A stretch of 64,000 nucleotides of DNA from Bacteroidia bacterium (GTDB lineage: Bacteria; Bacteroidota; Bacteroidia; J057). Each line of letters opens with the position of its first letter. The stretch's first letter is position 1. Position numbers and translations under genes: made by a program. The notes below the pieces were generated by a model. That model worked only from the letters and a program-made list of their open reading frames with translations, was not told the DNA's origin and searched no databases. Location: the NCBI GenBank assembly GCA_022760475.1, contig JALEFZ010000021.1, positions 62,001 to 126,000 on the forward strand, read 5' to 3'. Shown piece after piece: positions 18,017 to 26,677 of the stretch.

Positions 18017-18937
18017 TTAGGCGTTTTGAGGGTTAAATTTGGGATCTTTATCAAACTGCTCGTAGGCCTTCACCAAGGCGGAAGTAAATAGTCGTGGATT
18101 CATCCAGTCATTTTCCAAGGCAGGGTTAACCCTGAGATATTCTTTAACCTTGCTTTTCGACTTACTTTTAACCTTGACTTTCCATGAATCTCCAGCATCG
18201 CTAACTTCGATTTGATCCATGATTGTTGCTTTAGGGGTGTAGAGCTTTTTTGGTAATTCAAGTTGGATTCTGAGTTTGTGTCGAGCCTTGGCCTTTCTCT
18301 TTTGCTTGGTTTTTCCCGAGATGCCCCTTTTCCAATAGCTTTTCACCTCAATATGTGTGCGGATACTCCATATCAAAAAGGAGGCATCTTTCAGTTTGCC
18401 TTTTCCCTTCATCCATTCCTTTTCGTAGAAAACCAATTTTGTATCCATGAAGCCAGGATTTTTTTCTTTCCTTTTTTCCCTAAGGTTGGACTCCGAAACA
18501 GGCATGCTGCAGTCTATGAATAGATTCAATTTATAATTAGGAGCAAAATCGTTTTTCAAAAGTTCCAGTATGGGGATGGCAGTTAAGCGAAATGAGTTAA
18601 AAAGGTCATTTTGTCTTAGTCCATGAATACTTACAAAAAGAACCGTTAGGAAAAGGGCTCCAAAAACAAGGGTAACAATTCCTGCAAGCCGGAAAAAGTC
18701 TTCTGAAAAAATGATGAGGAGTAAACCGCCAAAGATGAGGATAGCAGGAATAAAAAAGTAGTTATTGAGTGATTTGAGCCGTTCGTCCCCCAGGGTATCT
18801 AGCCGTTCTAACTTATGAAGAAGTTTGTACCATTTGGATGCCTTATAGCGACCTTCGATGATTTTACTTTCCAAAAATGCCTCTTGTTCCGGGCTAAGGT
18901 CCTTGGTAATCTGCTTGCGGCTTTCTTGTTGAGTCAT
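18017..18937 (-). CDS. Two-helix membrane protein, unknown function
   Basis: 306 residues: a charged cytoplasmic N-terminus (about 1-60), two close transmembrane helices (about 64-80 and 87-107: FFIPAILIFGGLLLIIF and LAGIVTLVFGALFLTVLFV), then a large soluble C-terminal part very rich in Lys (about 110-306; for example KAKARHKLRIQLELPKKL and KVKSKSKSKVKEYL). No enzymatic motif. Spacing of 3 bases to the zinc-binding gene and 26 bases from the upstream GT4 gene places it in the glycosyltransferase operon. The hairpin-like helices suggest a membrane-bound scaffold; this is inference. Confidence 0.65.
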   Translation of the reverse strand: MTQQESRKQITKDLSPEQEAFLESKIIEGRYKASKWYKLLHKLERLDTLGDERLKSLNNYFFIPAILIFGGLLLIIFSEDFFRLAGIVTLVFGALFLTVLFVSIHGLRQNDLFNSFRLTAIPILELLKNDFAPNYKLNLFIDCSMPVSESNLREKRKEKNPGFMDTKLVFYEKEWMKGKGKLKDASFLIWSIRTHIEVKSYWKRGISGKTKQKRKAKARHKLRIQLELPKKLYTPKATIMDQIEVSDAGDSWKVKVKSKSKSKVKEYLRVNPALENDWMNPRLFTSALVKAYEQFDKDPKFNPQNA

Positions 18938-18963
18938 GGGGTCAATTCTGAGTAATGCTTAAG

Positions 18964-20112
18964 CTACATAATTTTTTTATACAATTTGATCAATTCTGCT
19001 TCCTGTTTTTGCCACAGGTAGCCTTCTAGCACTTTCTGGTGACCTTTTTTTGCCAACTCTTTCCTGCTTTTATCATTATCCAGGAGGTAACGCATGGCTC
19101 TGGATAATACGGCTGGACGATCCGGCCTGACCAATTTGCCATCTACATTGTTCTCAATGATTTCTCGTACTGCTGCCAAATCTGAAGCCAGGACTGCAGT
19201 ACCACAGGCCATTGATTCAAGTATTTTCAAAGGGCTACATCCCTGGATTACGTTTCTGGCCGTTTCCTTGAGTGGGGCAACCGAAAAAAGTGCTTCCTTA
19301 ATATAATGATACAATTCCTCTTTGGGGAGTTGGTATTTCCACAGGATTTTATCCGAAATTTCCAGCTTTTCCGCCAGCTTTCTATAAGATTTTATGAACC
19401 TCTTCCTGCTCGATGAACAAATGAGCAATTTCAATTCAGGATAATCTTCCAATCCTCTGAATGCCTTTAGTAAAGTTGAAATACCTTGCCATGATTGAAG
19501 GGCACCAAAGTAAATGATGTAAGGACTTGGCAAGGATGGAAATTCATCAGAGAAAGAGGGAACATCTGCGCCATTAGGGATAACTTTTATTTTCTCTTCC
19601 TGAATACCCAGACTTTGGATGTAAGTGGAGGTCGTGTGGGAAGGTGTCAGTATAAAATCAGATCCTTCCAAACACTTCATTTCAAGTTGGTGAATTTTAT
19701 CCAGGGTTCGCCTGGAAATATTCGGGTACCTGTAGGGCAATTCAATGGAAGGCAGCCCATTTACCTCAAAGAGGCTCTTAAGCTTTTTGGGATGAGAAAG
19801 AATAGGAATGCCGCTCCAAATATCCCTGAAATGGCAAAATTCAATATTTGGGTAGTCCTCCAGAAGGGAGCCCAGGTGTCCACTGTAGGCTTCAGCTCTC
19901 TGGAGGTAATTTGGGATTTTACTGACAAATCTATGAATTCTAAATGTCTCCTCTTCTTGATAAATAGGCAATTCTTCATGACCCAGGCAATGCAAAATTC
20001 CAGCACCTGAGTAGGAAAACAAAGTCCTGGCCATGTGGTATATATGGGTTGCAGCACCTTTAGCTGATGGATAAAGATCAAAGGCAGCGTATAGACTGTG
20101 GGCTTCTTTCAA
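18964..20112 (-). CDS. Family 4 glycosyltransferase
   Basis: 382 residues, GT-B fold. The acceptor domain begins with YAAFDLYPSAKGAATHIYHM. The donor domain has VIPNGADVP, PYIIYFGALQSWQGISTLLK and a GCSPLKILESMACGTAVLAS segment around 285-305 that carries the E-x7-E-type element. A cytoplasmic nucleotide-sugar transferase of the GT4 family, probably for a surface polysaccharide. It is the first glycosyltransferase of the minus-strand run and is preceded, 28 bases upstream, by the WG-repeat gene. It differs enough from the GT4 at 16533 that the two are not a recent duplication. Confidence 0.87.
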   Translation of the reverse strand: MKEAHSLYAAFDLYPSAKGAATHIYHMARTLFSYSGAGILHCLGHEELPIYQEEETFRIHRFVSKIPNYLQRAEAYSGHLGSLLEDYPNIEFCHFRDIWSGIPILSHPKKLKSLFEVNGLPSIELPYRYPNISRRTLDKIHQLEMKCLEGSDFILTPSHTTSTYIQSLGIQEEKIKVIPNGADVPSFSDEFPSLPSPYIIYFGALQSWQGISTLLKAFRGLEDYPELKLLICSSSRKRFIKSYRKLAEKLEISDKILWKYQLPKEELYHYIKEALFSVAPLKETARNVIQGCSPLKILESMACGTAVLASDLAAVREIIENNVDGKLVRPDRPAVLSRAMRYLLDNDKSRKELAKKGHQKVLEGYLWQKQEAELIKLYKKIM

Positions 20113-20140
20113 AAAAATGGGTTTTGATCTATGGATTTAT

Positions 20141-20764
20141 TCACGGATTGCAGTTTTCTATGCATTTGCCAGATAGCCCAATATAAAAAGTCTTTCCATC
20201 CTGAACTACCTGTGCCTTATTCTTAAAGAAAGGCCATGCCTGATCGAAAATGAGTTCGGTGACAGCCTCACCCTGGGTGTCGAAGTAACCGTATTTCCCA
20301 TCCTTGCCCACCAGAATTCTGCCTTCGGTAACCTGGTAGGCCTTATCATACTCGATTGGGATAATGGGATCTCCAATGGGATTGATCAAGCCGAATCTAT
20401 TGTCCTTCATGGCAATGGCCAGGCCTTCGTGAAAATCCAGGATTCTATCATAAATCATAGGTACCACCAATTCTCCTGTAGAAGAAATGATCCCGAATTT
20501 ATCACCAAGAACCACCCAAGCCCTTCCTTGTCTAAAATTTCCAGCCTTTTCGTACATGATGGGGATGATGTTGTTTCCCAATTTATCTACGAAACCAAAT
20601 TTTCCCTCCAGTTTTACCCTTGCCATGCCTTCGGATAGGGGGTAAACCTTATCATACTTATCGGCCTCTACCTTCGGCAACTCCTCCTGTCCTTGGCAAA
20701 TGCCAAAAATTAGCAAGAGCATAGACAAGATGAGGAAGTTTTTTCGTTGAATTATGGGGATCAT
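20141..20764 (-). CDS. Exported WG-repeat protein
   Basis: The ATG at 20764 gives 207 residues with a clean signal peptide (MIPIIQRKNFLILSMLLLIFGICQGQ); a longer ATG at 20830 adds 22 non-signal residues and is less likely. The mature part is four WG-type repeats of about 45-50 residues (G-KFGFVDKLGNNIIP, DKFGIISSTGELVVP, NRFGLINPIGDPIIP, GKYGYFDTQGEAVTE). These beta-rich repeats are common in Bacteroidota and Firmicutes exported proteins and are thought to mediate binding. No catalytic residues. It heads the glycosyltransferase run, so co-transcription is plausible. Confidence 0.8.
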   Translation of the reverse strand: MIPIIQRKNFLILSMLLLIFGICQGQEELPKVEADKYDKVYPLSEGMARVKLEGKFGFVDKLGNNIIPIMYEKAGNFRQGRAWVVLGDKFGIISSTGELVVPMIYDRILDFHEGLAIAMKDNRFGLINPIGDPIIPIEYDKAYQVTEGRILVGKDGKYGYFDTQGEAVTELIFDQAWPFFKNKAQVVQDGKTFYIGLSGKCIENCNP

Positions 20765-20956
20765 ATTGAGGCTCATATATTGTAGCTGGTAATTTTGAAA
20801 ACTTGAATTATCGCAAGAATTAGATTTCACTTGAATATATATTTTTTCTTAAAAATAACATGGACAAAAGTGTGATAGCTTTTGGAGTAAAGCCTGTAAA
20901 AGCCCATTTTTGGACACATTTAAGCCCCTGACTTTACCAAATAAACGCAAATTTCA

Positions 20957-22207
20957 ATGAAACATTTGTTTTCAATCCTCCTGACGGTTTTCCTCTGCTT
21001 TTCTGCCCACAGCCAGGACTCCACCTTTCGGGTAAAAATGATGCATTACAACCTCCTGAAGTTTGGAAGCTGTGATGGAGTACAGACCAGTGAAAAATAT
21101 ACTTGGCTTGGCGCCATTCTGAATGCTTACAAGCCTGACATCCTGACGGTCAATGAAATTCTTCCTGCAGTCCCTTTTGCCAATGGCATTGTGCAGCTCT
21201 CTTTTACCTTTTCTGGAAATATTGAGTATGCCAACTTCACCAACTTTAATGGGGGAGATCTTGCCAATCAGATATTCTATAATTCGGAAAAATTTGGCCT
21301 CAGAAGTAACACAGTTCTCAATTCCACGAGCATTAGAGACATCAATATCTATGAGTTGTTTTTTAAGCCAAGTATTAAGGGAACCGATACAACTTTCTTG
21401 TATGTATTGGATGCCCACCTGAAGGCAGGAAGCAGTTCGAGTGATGTAGATGATCGCTGGGATGCATGTATTGACATCATGAACTGGGTACAAAACAGTG
21501 GGCAGGGCAAAAATATCATATTGGCAGGAGACCTTAACCTATCCAGTGCCAACGAAAATGCCTTCAAGGAATTGGTGAGTGTCAGAGCCGCAAATGTTAC
21601 TTTGGTAGATCCACTTGGATTGACTTCCGGTTGGGGCAGTTCGAGTTTTGCCTATGCTATGACTCAGTCTCCCCGTAATTCCTCCAATGATTGTGGCGTA
21701 GGTGGGGGAATGGATGATCGCTTCGACTTTATCCTTCCAAATAAAGCCATCATGGATGGGACAGCTGGGGTATCCTTTGTTCCAGGCAGTTATGCCGCTT
21801 ATGGAAATGATGGAGATGATTACAATTCAGAATTGGATTGTAGCAGCAACTCAGCCGTCAACACCAATACCTGCCTTTCCTTGCGATTGATGTCTGATCA
21901 CCTACCGGTAGTAATGGAGTTGGATGTCGAAGGTTTTAGTCCGAATACAAGTGTTTTACCTCTGCTTGGAGTTGATGTTAATGCGTATAAGAAGGGTGAT
22001 GGACTTTGGGTTTCTATTGAGGATGGAGAAAGGCGAGCATACAAACTCTCCTTGAGAAATATGATAGGGCAATCAGTCTGGCAAAAAACTCAATCAGGGG
22101 AGACAAAGCTATTCTACAAGGATATCCAAAGACTCAAAGGTGTTTTTGTACTCATTATAGAAGGAGAGAATGGGAGAAGGTTTACAAAAAAGATGATGCT
22201 AAACTAA
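20957..22207 (+). CDS. Secreted endonuclease/exonuclease/phosphatase-family protein with T9SS-like tail
   Basis: 416 residues. Signal peptide 1-19 (ending FSAHSQ). The EEP fold follows: KMMHYNLLKFG (Asn of the first motif), ILTVNEI (metal-binding Glu), VLDAHLKAG, ILAGDLNL (Asp-x-Asn motif) and MSDHLPVVMELD (catalytic His in the terminal SDHxP). These are the expected metal and catalytic residues, so it should be an active phosphodiesterase on DNA, RNA or a phosphorylated lipid. The last 75 residues (from about 340) resemble a divergent T9SS sorting domain: they lack YPNP but keep the strand pattern and an end in R-F-TKKMMLN. Substrate unknown. Confidence 0.82.
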   Translation: MKHLFSILLTVFLCFSAHSQDSTFRVKMMHYNLLKFGSCDGVQTSEKYTWLGAILNAYKPDILTVNEILPAVPFANGIVQLSFTFSGNIEYANFTNFNGGDLANQIFYNSEKFGLRSNTVLNSTSIRDINIYELFFKPSIKGTDTTFLYVLDAHLKAGSSSSDVDDRWDACIDIMNWVQNSGQGKNIILAGDLNLSSANENAFKELVSVRAANVTLVDPLGLTSGWGSSSFAYAMTQSPRNSSNDCGVGGGMDDRFDFILPNKAIMDGTAGVSFVPGSYAAYGNDGDDYNSELDCSSNSAVNTNTCLSLRLMSDHLPVVMELDVEGFSPNTSVLPLLGVDVNAYKKGDGLWVSIEDGERRAYKLSLRNMIGQSVWQKTQSGETKLFYKDIQRLKGVFVLIIEGENGRRFTKKMMLN

Positions 22208-22222
22208 ACTACAAAATAGGCG

Positions 22223-22266
22223 AAACTCTCCTTCCAAAATACCTTTTGGAAGGAGAGTTTTATTTT
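22223..22266. terminator. Strong intrinsic terminator between convergent genes
   Basis: A 17-bp perfect stem (22223-22239 with 22244-22260, core CTCTCCTTCC) and a 4-base loop, bounded by A-rich and T-rich sequence. It directly follows the EEP-family gene and precedes the convergent metallo-beta-lactamase-fold gene, so it can serve both strands. Confidence 0.85.
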
Positions 22267-22271
22267 AAATC

Positions 22272-23129
22272 TTAATAGAGGGGTTTAAGTTCTGTGAGCC
22301 TTTGGCCAGAATCATTGTCATGAGAAGGCAAGACTACCAGCTTTTCCCTACGCCCCAGCTCCCTAATTTTGTTGTAGGACGATGTACCTAATTTGGGATA
22401 AGGCGTGGCCCCAGCAAAAATATTTGACCTGATTTGTTCTTCGTAGTAGCAAACATCCCCTGCAAATAGGATGCTGGCTTGGTCAGTTACCAATAATACA
22501 GAACTATGACCGAAAGAGTGTCCTGGGGTTTCTAACATGACCATGTTTCCGTCATGGGTCAAACTTAGTGCTGATTCAAAAGGGGCATATACTTCGTTCA
22601 GCTCTACAAAAACCGGATTGAACCAATCTGGATATAAGTGGTGCATTTCCCCAACTCCCTTTTCTCTTTCTTTTTTATTTACAATCACATCTATCTCTGG
22701 AAAATGCCTTAAGCCATCAGTATGATCTAGGTGTAAATGAGTAAGAATGAGTAGTTTAATCTCTGAAGAGTTGATGCCGAGCCTTTCCAGTTGACGGTCA
22801 ATTTCTTCTTCCCTTGATACTTCAAATTTGAATTGTGTATTGTTGAGCCAGTTGAGGAATGGGCCTGCTGACTTGAAGTAGTCTTTGTCATTGACATTAG
22901 CGTTTTCCCCCGTATCGATAACAAAAATCCCTTCGGGATGCTCGATGACCCAAACCCAAATGGGCATCCACTCGGTGAACTTTCTGTCAGTCAATGAGGA
23001 GAAAATACCTGGGATGCCTTGAAGTTTGGAGTCTCTGAATCTGGTTTTTACAGAAACCTTCCCGGTGGAAATGCCATGAATCCGAATGGGCTTTCCTTCG
23101 ATGCTTAGTTCTTTGGTAATGGTTTGCAT
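22272..23129 (-). CDS. Metallo-beta-lactamase-fold hydrolase, N-acyl-homoserine-lactonase-like
   Basis: 285 residues with the full dinuclear-metal set: THLHLDHTDG (HxHxDH, about 150-159), a His in LETPGHSFGHSSVL, an Asp in LFAGDVCYYEE and a late His in VLPSHDND. The arrangement and the N-terminal half (WVIEHPEGIFVIDTGENA) match the AttM/AiiA lactonase group better than RNase Z or glyoxalase II. Such enzymes open lactone rings, for example of acyl-homoserine lactones. No signal peptide, so cytoplasmic. It stands alone, convergent to the EEP gene. Actual lactone substrate not proven. Confidence 0.83.
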   Translation of the reverse strand: MQTITKELSIEGKPIRIHGISTGKVSVKTRFRDSKLQGIPGIFSSLTDRKFTEWMPIWVWVIEHPEGIFVIDTGENANVNDKDYFKSAGPFLNWLNNTQFKFEVSREEEIDRQLERLGINSSEIKLLILTHLHLDHTDGLRHFPEIDVIVNKKEREKGVGEMHHLYPDWFNPVFVELNEVYAPFESALSLTHDGNMVMLETPGHSFGHSSVLLVTDQASILFAGDVCYYEEQIRSNIFAGATPYPKLGTSSYNKIRELGRREKLVVLPSHDNDSGQRLTELKPLY

Positions 23130-23225
23130 AGGTGTTTTTAGGGGGATCGAAAATTTGACCTCCTAATGGTCATTTTCCAAGTCGGATGGAAAAACCGAAT
23201 ATTTTATTTTTGCAGGAATAAGTAT

Positions 23226-23831
23226 TCAATGGGAATCAAAAAGTTTTATAAAAACCAGCTTTCCGGATTGGATGTATTTGTCATCAGGAGAAAAGTCTGT
23301 TTTCTCCAGGTCTGCCTTCTCCAGGAATTTTAAGGGTACTTTCAAACCAATTTGAAGGCCAAGGTCTGGATAAGTGAGTTCCAAGAATTTATGATAGAGA
23401 TTTTGACTTATTATTTCAGGAGAGCCCAAAGCCCTTATAATATCTTCTCCTTTGCTCTTACCTGTTTTAAGTTTGCCTGCCAATGAGCCGCAGTATTTTT
23501 TTTGAAATTCAATTTGACTAACAATGGATTGTTCTTTCCCCCCATCAGGTATTCCCGTATGGGTTCGAAATCGAAACTGAAGGCCTAGTTTTTTATAGAT
23601 CAGAATTGGCGTATAATGGGAGTAAGCCCCATCTTTAAATAGGTCATGAATGCTTTCAAAAGCCTCCTCATCTGGCTTACCCAGAATTGAAATGAGCTCC
23701 TTCATGGTAGTTTGCCCAAGTTTGATTGATCCGAATCCCTCCTTTGGTAGAATTGGTTCACAATTTTGGGCAATCAAACTGACTGGAAGTATAAGAATAT
23801 AGAGTAAGATTCCTGGGATTACATTTTTCAC
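23226..23831 (-). CDS. Exported protein with BamE/SmpA-like element
   Basis: The GTG at 23831 gives 201 residues with a proper signal peptide (KNVIPGILLYILILPVSLIAQ); an upstream ATG at 23903 would put 24 charged residues before it. The mature start has FGSIKLGQTTMKELISILGKPDEE, the G-x-I-x-LG-T-x-E----LGKP pattern of SmpA/BamE-like folds. A similar segment recurs near the middle (KLKTGKSKGEDIIRALGSPE), so it may be two such modules. Function unknown. Confidence 0.6.
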   Translation of the reverse strand: MKNVIPGILLYILILPVSLIAQNCEPILPKEGFGSIKLGQTTMKELISILGKPDEEAFESIHDLFKDGAYSHYTPILIYKKLGLQFRFRTHTGIPDGGKEQSIVSQIEFQKKYCGSLAGKLKTGKSKGEDIIRALGSPEIISQNLYHKFLELTYPDLGLQIGLKVPLKFLEKADLEKTDFSPDDKYIQSGKLVFIKLFDSH

Positions 23832-24226
23832 AAATATTTTTTTTAAAAGGGGAAAACAGCCTATTTCATCAATAGAGATAGAAAATGTCTCTTTTTTCCA
23901 CAAATAGCCATCTCTGAAAATGGATGAAAATCAAATTTTTTGAAAAAAAATAAAATATAGCTGTAACTCTTTTGCCCCAGGGTATTATGGAGACGAAAAG
24001 AAGGAAAGACGGATATAATAGAAGGCCAAAAATAAAAGTGAATAAAGAAAATTCGGCCATAATATAGAAATATCAAAATTTCCAAATTGTAAAATTTGTA
24101 CAAGCGTTCCCGATTATCCCTCTTAGGAGAGATTTCCCAAAAGTAGTCTTAATCGAAAATCCTCCCGGTCTAAAAACCGGGAGGAACCCCTAACACATTT
24201 AACTAACCAATAGAAACCCTTTTGCT
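23832..24226. other. AT-rich intergenic region with inverted repeats
   Basis: About 395 bases without a supported gene between divergent genes. Short ORFs here are Phe/Lys/Ile-rich translation of AT-rich DNA. Contents: an inverted repeat TTGTA-N7-TACAA (24087-24103) and a GC-rich hairpin at 24161-24184, annotated separately. Confidence 0.5.
24161..24184. promoter_or_regulatory. GC-rich hairpin in the leader of the 24227 gene
   Basis: CCTCCCGGT (24161-24169) pairs perfectly with ACCGGGAGG (24176-24184) across a 6-base loop. It ends 42 bases before the ATG and stands out in an AT-rich spacer. No T-run on the + strand; on the minus strand ATTTT follows. It may be an mRNA leader structure or a terminator for antisense transcription. 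Confidence 0.4.
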
Positions 24227-25114
24227 ATGTTTATTCAAAAAAATTCAAAATTCTCTATCCTTATCTTTTTAATGAGCCTATTGGCCTTAGGAAAAGTATC
24301 TGCCCAGTGTAATGGCTTCCAAAGTGTAAAAATCGCGAATAAGTTTGATCAGGACGTCATTACTTCGAAGACTCATAGTGTACCTTCTGACATTTATACG
24401 AAAGTTCTGGATTGTAATTACAGCAACGGGACCTATTACATGATGGTGAAAATCACATGGAAAGGCCTTTTTTCAGGCGAAGAATACTACATGAAAGGCT
24501 GGATGACAGCAACCAACTACAAATGGACGAGGTTTGACGTTACATGGGCAAATAGCAACCTGATAGGATTGGAACTTTTGTGGGGAGGCCTTGAAGTAAT
24601 TTCCGAGGAATCTGCGAGGAATAGAAATTCTACTGGCAGCTATTCAAAATCAAGAACTGGAACCTATAGACCCAGAGGAAGCAGCGGTTCTGGATCCAGC
24701 AGTAGCTCCAGCTATAAGGTTTCTAGTACAAAGTTTGACAAAGTATGGGCAGAATATGGGGTTTGGCAGGACGGAAAAAAAGGAATGAAAATCCATGCAA
24801 ACTTTGTGGTAAACAACTTGAAAGGTCAGAAGTGTAGCCTGAATGCCTGGTTCAGTTTCCAGAATGGAAACAAGTTAAAAGACTTCAATGGTCGATTCAA
24901 AACGGGGAGTGGTCAGGTTGCGACCTACGAATATTTCACCCCACTCTACGACAATACAAGATTCTCAGACTTTGTAATGTTCATCCCTTATGACGAACTC
25001 CATTGTACGGGGACTGGGAAGTACAACTTGAGGTTTAACCTTGGGGTCTACAGAGGAGATACCTACATCAAGAGCACAAGCCAATACATCAATTTCTGGT
25101 ACAAGAATCAATAG
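24227..25114 (+). CDS. Exported two-domain protein, unknown function
   Basis: 295 residues. Signal peptide (about 1-26, ending GKVSAQ). An N-terminal domain (27-130) with Cys residues and aromatic strands (YYMMVKITWKGLFSGEEYYMKGW) is followed by a Ser/Gly/Arg low-complexity linker (about 131-163, including SGSGSSSSSS) and a C-terminal beta-rich domain (164-295; KVWAEYGVWQDGKKGMKIH, ending YINFWYKNQ). The layout suggests two binding domains on a flexible tether. I do not recognise either domain. Preceded by a hairpin leader; a hairpin also lies between it and the convergent dehydrogenase gene. Confidence 0.65.
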   Translation: MFIQKNSKFSILIFLMSLLALGKVSAQCNGFQSVKIANKFDQDVITSKTHSVPSDIYTKVLDCNYSNGTYYMMVKITWKGLFSGEEYYMKGWMTATNYKWTRFDVTWANSNLIGLELLWGGLEVISEESARNRNSTGSYSKSRTGTYRPRGSSGSGSSSSSSYKVSSTKFDKVWAEYGVWQDGKKGMKIHANFVVNNLKGQKCSLNAWFSFQNGNKLKDFNGRFKTGSGQVATYEYFTPLYDNTRFSDFVMFIPYDELHCTGTGKYNLRFNLGVYRGDTYIKSTSQYINFWYKNQ

Positions 25115-25134
25115 GGAGTCTTTGGTTTTTTTGA

Positions 25135-25169
25135 GGAAGGCATTGGATCTTTTTGATCCTTTGCCTTCC
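25135..25169. terminator. Hairpin between convergent genes, likely terminator
   Basis: GGAAGGCA-TT-GGATC (25135-25149) pairs with GATCC-TT-TGCCTTCC (25155-25169) across a T5 loop, with a 2x2 internal mismatch. It lies directly between the stops of the + strand gene (25114) and the minus-strand dehydrogenase (25178). Confidence 0.55.
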
Positions 25170-25177
25170 ATTTGTTA

Positions 25178-26077
25178 TCAGTAAGATACACCAGTCATTT
25201 CCGCAGAAAGATCCCACAGCTTTTTTGCTGCTTCCTCGTCATGAGAACGTTTGTTTGAGTTGATTTTGATTGGAGATCCATGCATTCCAAAGAATCTTGA
25301 AGGCCCGTAGTAATCCCCTGGTTTAGCCTCAGAGTCATAAGCGGCTCTAAGCGAAGGCAGGATGCCCATTGCGGGTTTTTGAGCAAAAAAGTTGTTTAGA
25401 AACTGTGCTGCGCCAGAATGTCTTTGAAGCTCTGTGCCTGTCCATCCGGGGTGAGCTGCTGTGGCCATTGGAGCATCAGGATCATCTTTATACCTTTTTG
25501 CCAATTCATAAGTAAAATACAGGTTAGCAATTTTGCTATCACCATACGCCTGAGTAGGATTGTATTTGCGCTTTTCCCAGTTGAAATCCTCGAAATCTAT
25601 ATTTCCAGCCATATGAGCCATACTTGAAGTGGCTACCACCCTTGAATCTTTTGTAGCTTTGAGGATGGGCATTAAATGTCCTGTGAGGGCGAAATGCCCC
25701 AAGTGATTGGTTCCCATTTGAAGTTCAAACCCATCGCTTGTCCTTGCAAAGGGCGACATCATGACACCTGCATTATTTATCAAGACATCCAGCCTATCAA
25801 AATTCGAAATGAAATCATCTGCGAATTCTTTGATTGAGTCCAGGCTGGAAAGATCCATTTTGCTGACTGTTATCAAGGCATTTGGATTATGATCCAGGAT
25901 CTCTTTCGCAACTTTCTCACCCTTCTGGGTATTCCGAACTGCCATGACTATCTGGGCATTTTTAGGCGCCAAGAGCTTCGCGGCAGCCTTGCCAATACCA
26001 GAAGTTGCTCCTGTAATAATGACTACCTTGCCATTTTGGTCGCTTATATTTTGTTCATTCCATTTTGAATTTGCCAT
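25178..26077 (-). CDS. Short-chain dehydrogenase/reductase
   Basis: 299 residues, Rossmann fold. The cofactor loop is TGATSGIG at about 22-29, with the NNAG motif at about 101-104. The catalytic Tyr-x3-Lys is in AYGDSKIANLYF, with a Ser in VVATSSMAHMAG about 30 residues earlier. The length and AHPGW-T-L element match the retinol dehydrogenase / light-independent protochlorophyllide-reductase-like group of extended cytoplasmic SDRs. NADP(H) is likely because the sequence after strand 2 is NTQKGEK rather than acidic. Substrate unknown. Single gene. Confidence 0.88.
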   Translation of the reverse strand: MANSKWNEQNISDQNGKVVIITGATSGIGKAAAKLLAPKNAQIVMAVRNTQKGEKVAKEILDHNPNALITVSKMDLSSLDSIKEFADDFISNFDRLDVLINNAGVMMSPFARTSDGFELQMGTNHLGHFALTGHLMPILKATKDSRVVATSSMAHMAGNIDFEDFNWEKRKYNPTQAYGDSKIANLYFTYELAKRYKDDPDAPMATAAHPGWTGTELQRHSGAAQFLNNFFAQKPAMGILPSLRAAYDSEAKPGDYYGPSRFFGMHGSPIKINSNKRSHDEEAAKKLWDLSAEMTGVSY

Positions 26078-26312
26078 CTTTCTTTTGTTTTAATTTCTAG
26101 TACAAATATGGAACTAATCATGGCGACTCAATTAGCCTTTTCAAGGAAAATTGTAACCGTTTTACCAAAATGTCCTTAAAGCACATTTGTTTTCAGCTTA
26201 TTACTTGGGTGAAAGGGAAATAAACTGAAAATTTATTGTAAGCATGGCCTTCGCTTACAACAGATTGCTTGTAATATATTGGATTTATAATTTTAGGTAA
26301 ATCAAAATAAAA

Positions 26313-26657
26313 ATGAGCGCCTATCGAATCAGTTCTTTAATCCTTCTCTTATTGATTTTAGGATTCTTCTCGAATTCTACGGCATCCCATGATCCCATGG
26401 GCTTGAAACTTCAGGTTTACCCCAATCCAAGCTCCTCGGGGATCTTCTCTGTTGAAGTGAGCAGCGAATTAAACCTGGAAGATTTAAAGATTGTGGTGTT
26501 CAACCTGATTGGGGAGAGGGTATATGAGGCGCATATTCACCATGATGCACAGCAATTCAACCACCTCATCGACTTAAGTGGAGAGGCCACAGGTATGTAT
26601 TTGCTTGAAATCTCTCATCAGAAGTCCAAGCAATTGCGAAGAATAAGCATTAATTGA
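26313..26657 (+). CDS. Short protein consisting of a signal peptide and a T9SS type A sorting domain
   Basis: 114 residues: a signal peptide (about 1-25) followed almost at once by QVYPNPSSSGIFSVEVS and the standard sorting-domain strands, ending with LEISHQKSKQLRRISIN. There is no cargo domain between the two. The sorting domain is normally the last 70-80 residues of a larger secreted protein, so this is either a stand-alone T9SS signal protein or the remnant of one. Start, signal and stop are intact, and a further cargo-bearing ORF is not evident upstream. Convergent with the DUF2279 gene. Confidence 0.75.
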   Translation: MSAYRISSLILLLLILGFFSNSTASHDPMGLKLQVYPNPSSSGIFSVEVSSELNLEDLKIVVFNLIGERVYEAHIHHDAQQFNHLIDLSGEATGMYLLEISHQKSKQLRRISIN

Positions 26658-26677
26658 TAAAACTTACATGCCAGAGC

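Noticed and set aside
23869-24103. Short Phe/Lys-rich frames upstream of the 23831 start
   Set aside because: Overlapping frames with composition typical of translated AT-rich spacer.
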